A stretch of DNA of 14,861 bases. Source: an uncultured Candidatus Altimarinota bacterium (GTDB taxonomy: Bacteria > Patescibacteriota > Gracilibacteria > BD1-5 > UBA6164). The notes under the pieces are model-generated. The model saw nothing but the letters and a program-made list of their open reading frames with translations. It did no database searches and was not told the DNA's origin. Location: assembly GCA_938015605.1 (NCBI GenBank), contig CALLPO010000108.1, positions 1-14,861 on the forward strand, written 5' to 3'. Positions 8,587-14,861 of this stretch are shown piece by piece. The first letter of the stretch is position 1, and the number at the start of each line of letters is the position of its first letter. Position numbers and translations under genes: made by a program.

Positions 8587-11500
8587 TTACCAAATACTTT
8601 TTTCCCATTTTTGTACTCATTCTAAGCTTTCTAAACTTATTTTTGTAGAAATTTTTTGTCCTTTTAGGTTAATAAAAATTTCAGTTGTTCAACTGATTTG
8701 ATCTTGAAGGAAACTTTTTAAAGTCTGGAGATCCTCTTTTTTAGCGTAAGAAGGAATTGTAACAACATATTCTTCTGGTTGCTTTATAGTTTTATCTACT
8801 ATTGTTTCTTTTTTATCTTCCACAAGAGTATCACTACTATCTTCAACATCTACATTTCATGATTTTACATCAAACATAGCTGCTATTCTTTTTTTATTAT
8901 CCATCATTCACAAATCTTTTGCTTGGTCTCTTACTTGTGTAATACTCGCAAACTTAATATCTCTTACTTGAACAGATTTTCTGTTATATTCAAAATTAAC
9001 ATCCAGGTTTCACTGAGCAATGATAAATTTATCAACTTCTATTTTTTCCTCATATTTTTCAACATCCCTAGGAAAAATCACTACTTCAAAATCATAATCA
9101 AATCATTCACATTTCAGAAACATCATTTTTTTTCACGCTTTTGTGAAGATAGTTCTTGTTTCAGCAATAATTCAAACTGCTTGGATTGGTTCTTCTTTTC
9201 TTTCAACTTTCTTTTTTACTTTTTTAGCATCCTTTCATCACTTAGCTTCTGCTTCTATTTCTTCCATAGTTGGTTCAGTATACTTTTCTGGATTTTCTTT
9301 TTTATCCATCTCTAATAATACATCAAAATCTAGTTTCAACTTTTTTACCTTATTAGATCTCCTTTGACAATATCTCTCAAGTCCATCAAGAGCGTGACCG
9401 GAAACAGAGAATCAAATCATTTCTTTTTCTCACTTGAGAGTTTCTTCAAAGCTAAATTTTTTATAGTGATCTTCTAGTTCCAATTTATCTTCAAATTCTT
9501 CTCACATAGCAGCAAATAAACCAATTTGAGTACTATCTTCTTCTTTTTCTAATTTCTTTGCAAACTGCATCATATTTTGAAGAGAAGCCCACATTTGTCA
9601 CCTCTCACCAAAAGCATCCATTGCACCAGATTTAATAAGAGCCTCTAGTGATTTCTTATTAGCAACCTCTTTCCCACACGTTTCTATAAAGTGCTGTAGG
9701 TTCTTAAATTTTCAATCAACTTCTTTTCTTGCTTCAATAATTCTATCAATAGGACCATTTCAGATTCACTTAATAGCTTTTAGTCAAAATCTAACGTTTG
9801 AATCATCAATATAGGTAAAATGTTTCATAGACTGTTGCACGTCTGGCGGAAGAATATGAATTCACTTGCTTTCACATTCTCATACTTCCATAGTAATTCT
9901 CTCCATATTTTCTTCATCACTTACCATAACTGCAGTAAGAAATTCAGTTCTATAGAAGGCTTTTAGGTATGCAGTTTGGTATGCAATAAAAGCATAACAG
10001 GCGGCATGAGATTTATTAAAAGAGTAGTTAGCCGCTGGCTGAATCATCTCTGTATAAATATATTCTGTTACCTTTGGATGATATTGTCTATGGTTGATTC
10101 CTTTTTCAATAAACTCTTTTTTTAGAGCAGCAATTACATCAAGCTTTTTCTTACCAACTCATCTTCTCAGTAGATCAGCTTCTCAGAGAGAAAATCAAGC
10201 CATATACTGCACAATAAACATAAGCTGTTCTTGGTATACAGCAATTCAATAAGTCACATCAAGAATTTTTCTTAAATCCTCTTCTAATTTTACTCTCTGA
10301 ACTTCTATCTCATCTTCAGCTAATCAAGCTTCAATCAAAATTTCATGCAAATCAGCAGTCATATACTTAATCTCTTCTCTTCAATATTTTCTATCAATAT
10401 ATGTTGGAATGTAAGCTAAAGGTCATGGTCTATAGAGGGAAACCATAGCAATTAAATCCTCAAAATTATCTGGAGCCAAGTCTTTCAAATATTTTCTCAT
10501 ACCATCAGACTCAAATTGAAATACTCATGTAGTATCTCAATCAGCAAAAATTTCAAATGCTTCTGGACATGTTAAATCAACTCACAAAATATCCACTTCT
10601 TCTGCTTTTGATGCTTTAATAATTTTTTGACACCTTTGGATAATACTTAGATTTCTTAATCACAAGAAATCCATCTTAAGTAAACCTAAATCTTCAAGAG
10701 GGTAAGCAGAATATTGAGTTACAATAGCTGTATTGTCTTTTGGAGGATGTTGTAGTGGACAAAAGTTTGTAACTGACTCAGGAGCAATAATTACAGCACA
10801 AGCATGTACTCATAATTGTCTCATATTTCACTCAATTTTGAGAGCAGAATCTATGATTTTTTTATATTTTTCATTTTCATTATAAGCATCATTAAATTCA
10901 AATGAATCCTCAAGTGCTCATTTAAGTTTTGTTCCAGGCTTGTCTGGTATAAGCTTCACTAATTCATTCATTTCTTGAAAGGGAATTCACATAACCCTTC
11001 ACACATCTTTTACAGCAGCACGAGCAGCAAATGTTCAAAATGTACATACCTGTACTACTTTGTCTGCTCCATATTTTTCTCTACAATAATTTACAACCTG
11101 CAATCTATCTGTATCAGAAAAATCCGTATCAATATCAGGCATAGACACTCTGGCAGGATTCAAGAATCTTTCAAAAATTAATCAGTATTTTCTTGGATCA
11201 AGATCAGTAATTCATGATAAAAAAGCCATCAGACTTCATGCAGCAGATCATCTTCATGGTCAAACAGGAATATCATTCTCTCTTGCCCAGTTAATATAAT
11301 CAGCTACGATTAAAAAGTATCCATCAAATTTCATTTCATGAATTACCACCAGTTCATATTCAAGCCTTGTAATATAATCTTGTTGTTCCTGTGTGAGTTT
11401 TGAGAGTTGTTTCTTTTTATCTTCAGTATAATATGTTAGAGAAAGAGCTCTTAGCTCTTCAGGAAGAGTTTCCTGTAGTGATTGTCATAGTTGTCATCCA

Positions 11501-12612
11501 GGTATTTTTTTGATAAATTCAAAAATAGTTTCTTCACTTAAACCATAATCAAATCTCCAGTTTAGTCATTTAAAAGATAAATAACGAAGATACCATTCAG
11601 CTGAACTCAGTTTTTGTAATTTTTGAGTATCTCAATTTATAGCCTCTTCTTTTTTTTCTCAAGAGATAATTTTTTCTAATTCTTCATCTGAATAATACAA
11701 AGCCTCTTCTTGGTCTAAAGCTGTTTCATAAATAGCCTGATCTTTGTCTGGTAAATCAAAAGTAGGAATAAGTATTCCTCCAGTTTCAAATTCTATTGAA
11801 CACATTTTTGCAATCTTCACTGTATTCTCTAGTGCTTCAGGAATATAACCAAAAACCTCTATCATTTGCTGCTCACTAAAAAATGAATAATCTCAGTTAA
11901 TAAGAGTTGGCCTATCTGGATTTTCAACTTCATGCCCTGTTCAAAGTGCCATAATAATATCCTGAACTTCCTTATCTTCTGGGCTAATATAATATGAGTT
12001 CTGACAAGCAACAACAGGAATTCAAAAATTCTTATTAATTTCAATAAATTTTGCTGTAATAGTATCTTGTCTTGGAATATCTCTATGCTCTAACAATTCT
12101 AAGTAATAGTTTTCTTCTCAAAATATTTCTTGATACTGTTTAATTCTTGCAACTACTTCATCATCACTCTTTCATGAAAGAATATAAAAAGGTATTTCTC
12201 ACGTTATTGGACCAGAAAGGCACACTATCTCTAAGTCTTTTTGTTTTTCTTTTAGATCTGCAATATCTTCCAATGATAATCCATTCTTTTCTTCATCTTC
12301 TTCTAGATTTCATTGAGTTAAAAGAGCAATAATATTTTGATATCATTGAAGACTTTTAGCTAAAAGGACAACTTTGTGTTTTAGTTTTTGATCTAGACTT
12401 GAACTGATATAAATTTCAGCCCCCATAATTGGTTGAATCCCTTCACTTTTACAAGCTTTATAAAACTCATGTCCTCCATGAAGATTAGCTGTATCAGTCA
12501 AAGCAACTGCCGTCATTCAAAACTCTTTAGCTTTTTTTACATAATCAATAGGTTTTGGGAGTCACTCTAGAATTGAAAAATGGGAATGAGTATGTAGGTG
12601 AACAAAAGCCAT
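8587..12612 (-). CDS. dnaE: DNA polymerase III alpha subunit
   Basis: Encodes 1341 residues, somewhat longer than E. coli DnaE (1160). It is the replicative polymerase that copies the chromosome with the beta clamp. Domains in order: PHP (starts MAFVHLHTHSHFSILEGLPK), palm and fingers with GPGRGSAAGS at 451-460, the catalytic motif PDIDTDF with D493 and D495, and D648 in LKMDFLGLRNL (third aspartate by family comparison); FNKSHAACYAF at 865; helix-hairpin-helix GIGNGP at 949-954; OB-fold at about 1144-1215. A charged Lys/Glu insert (EEIEAEAKGGKDAKKVKKKV) precedes the OB-fold, and a C-terminal domain of about 100 residues follows. Many UGA codons sit at invariant glycines. It begins at the first ATG of the PHP domain and is a single-gene unit between two operons. 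Several PHP metal ligands are replaced (see findings). Confidence 0.97.
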
Positions 12613-12640
12613 ATTTATAGAGATTTCATTAGTATAATTA

Positions 12641-12646
12641 ATTATA
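12641..12646 (-). promoter_or_regulatory. possible -10 box for dnaE
   Basis: A perfect minus-strand TATAAT lies 29 bases upstream of the dnaE start. No good -35 box is seen 16-18 bases further up, where the terminator of the previous operon lies, so the assignment is tentative. Confidence 0.38.
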
Positions 12647-12658
12647 TTTTAGTGTATG

Positions 12659-12694
12659 AAAAAAAGAGAAAAAGTATATCTTTTTTCTCTTTTT
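12659..12694 (-). terminator. intrinsic terminator after the carboxypeptidase gene
   Basis: A 13-base perfect inverted repeat (AAAAAGAGAAAAA / TTTTTCTCTTTTT) with an 8-base loop, ending in a T-run on the minus strand. It lies 25 bases after the stop at 12719 and insulates dnaE from the upstream cluster. The all A/T-rich stem is weak in energy, so efficiency is uncertain. Confidence 0.7.
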
Positions 12695-12718
12695 AGTGTG
12701 AAATAATTGTGCAATATA

Positions 12719-13483
12719 TTATATTCTTAAGCTCTTAATTAGTGCTTTTTTATTTAGTTCCCATTCACTTCACCACCTTGTTTTCATTTCAATTTCAATT
12801 ACATCAATGTTTTTTTCCTCTGCCCACATCATCATTTGTCATGTTTTTTGTCATGGTTTGAGACCATCCCATTCAGAATCAGCAAATACTCTGTAATTAG
12901 AATTTTTGGAATAGCTTTTCACTTTTTTATTCACACTAGTCGTTCACCTTCAAAAAACTGTTCACCAACAATTATGAAATGTATAAATGGTTTGTACCTT
13001 TTCTGTTTCTATAAAATTAAGTAGAGCTTTAATCTCTCATTCACTTCACGGTGAAGTTCATCAAGAAATCTCTTTATACAAACCTGCTGCAAACAGTGTT
13101 GATTTGGGAGACCAATTGAATGTAGGAAAGTTTCTATTTAAGTCTACATCTTGAGCATTTGTTTTTCCTTCTCTTCATCATGAAAAATATTTTGGATTTT
13201 TAAGTGCTTGCTTATATCAGTCAATATTTAGGCACGGAATAATAAATATTTGGGTGTTTCAAAAACTTGTTCCACTTTCTATTTCTCAAACAAAATTTAC
13301 CCACTTATTCATAAGTTTTACTGTTCCAGTTTCATTACCATGGATTCATCAAAAATAAAGTATTTTTTCACTTCACTTTCAGAAACTATAACAGTCAATT
13401 TCTTCTCAATTAAAAGTTTTCCCAATAGAAAAACTCTTAATATTACTATTAATTTTTGGGTTATCAAAAAAGTTGTCCTTCAT
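12719..13483 (-). CDS. M14-family zinc carboxypeptidase
   Basis: Encodes 254 residues, about the size of bacterial MpaA-type murein peptide amidases. M14 enzymes use one zinc ion to cleave C-terminal residues from peptides. The metal site is visible: H48 and E51 in GGIHGNETGT (HxxE), and H170 in TFHNCW as third ligand. DVDLNRNFP (D114-P120) holds the Asn-Arg pair that binds the substrate carboxylate, and PGSEGE follows as in the family. The catalytic glutamate is E230 or E232 in VIEIEMK. No signal peptide is seen, so it is probably cytoplasmic, fitting recycling of peptides or peptidoglycan fragments. I chose the ATG at 13483, preceded by AGAGG ten bases upstream; an in-frame ATG at 13537 would add 18 residues. 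Last gene of its cluster. Family firm; substrate inferred. Confidence 0.85.
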
Positions 13484-13543
13484 TCACACTAAACCTCTAT
13501 AAATAAATCACAGTTTTGATTTCAAACTTCTTAACATAACTTT

Positions 13544-14056
13544 TTACAAATTAATTAAAATTCCTCTTTTATTATACACTTTAAAAAAATCATCCATTTT
13601 TATAATTTGATTCTGTTTTGGTTCATACTGTTTAGTTCAAACACTAGTATAATAAATATTATTATATTCAACTTTATCAATAATAATAAAGTGACTAACA
13701 TCCAGTTTAATTGAAGCAATATAGATTTGTTTATCAAAGTTGAAAAATATTTTTTTCATTTTTCTATTATGGAGAAACTTTCAATCAAAAGCTTCTGTGC
13801 TCTTATAATTAATATCTAACTTGTTTGCGAAATAATTAAACACAAGCATCAGTCTTTCATGTTTCCATCAAAGTTCTTTATCATATCAATCAAGATCTAA
13901 GGATTTATCAAAAACTTCTTGTTCAGTAATATTTCCTCATAACTCTTTGAGTATCAAAAAAATATTAACAACTCAACAGAGATTATTTTTTAAAAATCAA
14001 TGTCTTTTTGAATCTATTTTTTCAAAGAATTCTTTTTGTGTAATGATGTTTTCCAT
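13544..14056 (-). CDS. C39-like cysteine peptidase candidate
   Basis: Encodes 170 residues. The pattern suggests a papain-fold peptidase of the C39-like group: a candidate nucleophile C27 in NNLCGVVNIFLIL (family: CGxxxLxxxL at the head of a helix) and a candidate catalytic histidine H122 in VSHFIIIDKVE (family: GHFxxxxxv). The spacing of about 95 residues suits the fold. The protein has no signal peptide or membrane helix in this reading. Family members remove leader peptides or cut short peptides; several are fused to ABC transporters, but this one stands alone. It is preceded by a small membrane protein and followed, 60 bases later, by the M14 peptidase. Similarity is judged by eye from two short motifs, so a non-catalytic or different fold remains possible. 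Confidence 0.5.
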
Positions 14057-14102
14057 ACTATGTATTATCTATAAATCAAAATTTTGTCTTATTTATACTC
14101 AA

Positions 14103-14411
14103 TTAACAATTAAATAGAAGATCATAACCTATTGTTCAAATTCAATAAAAATACAATCCTAAGGTAAAAATACAAACTATCAGGACTCCATAGAATATGA
14201 TATTAAAAATAATCTTAGGGATTTTATTGGTAATTTTCTTTCAAATAAAAGAATAGATCTTTTTTGAGAAACATACATAGAATAAGCACAAAAGGAATAC
14301 TCCAACTATATCTATACGGCCTAAGAAGGGTTCAAATCAATGGTGACAATTAAAGTGACTGGCTTCTCTCTCAGAGATTCATCCAAAATTAATTGGCTCA
14401 ATATCATTCAT
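14103..14411 (-). CDS. small two-helix membrane protein
   Basis: Encodes 102 residues with several UGA glycines; no family recognised. A polar N-terminus of about 30 residues carries two His, one Cys and acidic residues (SHFNCHHGFEPF). Two hydrophobic segments follow, about 33-50 (DIVGVFLLCLFYVCF) and 66-92 (IPKIIFNIIFYGVLIVCIFT), separated by a Lys-rich loop (KKIYSFIGKKITNKIPK). This fits an integral membrane protein of two helices. It begins 35 bases after the HD-hydrolase stop and ends 46 before the C39-like gene. No ribosome binding site is evident. The frame extends further left of the ATG without stop, so a longer start is possible but unlikely. Role unknown. Confidence 0.72.
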
Positions 14412-14446
14412 AAGATATATTTGTATAAATAATAAATATAGGGGGA

Positions 14447-14861
14447 TTATTTCTCCCAATCTCCTTTACTCAATCAAACCTTTACATCATCAATAAATTC
14501 TCCAATTTCAATATCAAGAAGTATTTCACAGTTTCTTACCTCAGTTCTATCAACTCATGCTGCAAACTTTTTATCTTTGATTTTTTTCTTAATTGATTTT
14601 GGTTTAATATCCATTGGATTATCAGAAGGCATCATTCTAAAATAAGCCCACATAAAGCCTGAAAGTTCATCAACAGCGGATAGATATTTTCTTACAAGTG
14701 TATCTGGTTCAACTCATAATCACCTATCAAGTCAAAATAAGTGAGATTGTACATCTTTTATAATACATTCTGGAACTTCAAATTCATTACAAATTTTTAT
14801 AAACTCTTCTTTACAATGTTTACTTCAGTCTTTTTCAACATGATCCCAATCAACATCATGA
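14447..14861 (-). CDS. HD-superfamily hydrolase, N-terminus outside the window
   Basis: The last 137 residues of a protein that begins beyond the right edge. The first complete codons read HD in HDVDWDHVEKD, the metal-binding pair of the HD phosphohydrolase superfamily. The rest matches the uncharacterised HD hydrolase family of COG2316: TLVRKYLSAVDELSGFMWAY, with the conserved AxDELxG segment, then VKS-like PKSIKKKIKDKKFAAGVDR, where FAAGVDR is diagnostic and its glycine is UGA. Such proteins are predicted to hydrolyse phosphoester or nucleotide substrates, but the reaction is not known. It probably heads the transcript with the membrane protein and the two peptidases. Assignment is from motifs alone; the missing N-terminus prevents a check of the first histidine. 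Confidence 0.8.

Noticed and set aside
8587..8620. Possible frameshift at the 3' end of dnaE, with the other frame giving a few more residues
   Set aside because: The in-frame stop at 8587 follows a C-terminal domain of expected length, and the alternative frame ends after only about ten codons.
8923..9367. Open frames of 74 and 130 codons on the plus strand
   Set aside because: They lie antisense within the well-supported dnaE gene, are Phe/Ser-rich as expected from the complement of Lys/Glu codons, and show no family motif.
1..14861. Reading UGA as tryptophan (code 4, Mycoplasma-like)
   Set aside because: UGA codons fall on conserved glycines in DnaE, YidC and the HD protein, while UGG is used at conserved tryptophans.

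Overview
The window comes from a bacterium that reads UGA as glycine (genetic code 25), which points to the candidate phyla radiation, either Gracilibacteria or Absconditabacteria (SR1). Under the standard code every long gene breaks into fragments. With UGA = Gly, long minus-strand frames open, and UGA falls on invariant glycines: four of the glycines in the DnaE motif GPGRGSAAGS, the YWG of YidC and the FAAG of the HD protein. UGG remains the tryptophan codon (W of the same YWG). The DNA is strongly AT-rich. All genes lie on the minus strand, so transcription runs from high to low coordinates. I cannot decide between the two phyla from this window.

From right to left: (1) 14861-12719, a cluster of four genes: the C-terminal part of an HD-superfamily hydrolase, a 102-residue two-helix membrane protein, a C39-like cysteine peptidase candidate and an M14-type zinc carboxypeptidase, closed by a hairpin terminator. 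(2) 12612-8587, dnaE, the replicative DNA polymerase III alpha subunit, complete at 1341 residues. (3) 8455-6607, a housekeeping operon rpmH-rnpA-yidC (ribosomal protein L34, RNase P protein, membrane insertase) with a clear promoter and a strong terminator. (4) 6348-5626, a secreted surface protein with signal peptide and C-terminal LPNTG sorting signal, with its own promoter and terminator. (5) 5285 to the left edge, three closely spaced genes: an 1108-residue unrecognised protein with an EF-hand loop, glycine-rich strand-like segments and a Pro/Thr/Ser-rich tail; a 77-residue lipoprotein; and a large secreted protein with DUF11-like repeats that runs off the window.

The right half is core information processing and membrane biogenesis. 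The left third is cell-surface and accessory. YidC supports membrane insertion, while the lipoprotein, the LPxTG protein and the DUF11 protein imply an active export and surface-anchoring machinery (signal peptidases, sortase) encoded elsewhere. The two peptidases on the right could act on peptidoglycan or peptides, which would suit a host-dependent lifestyle, but that is inference. The least explained part is the 1959-5285 gene and its two partners. No RNA genes, CRISPR arrays, insertion sequences or plus-strand genes were found, and there is no gene-free stretch longer than about 340 bases.
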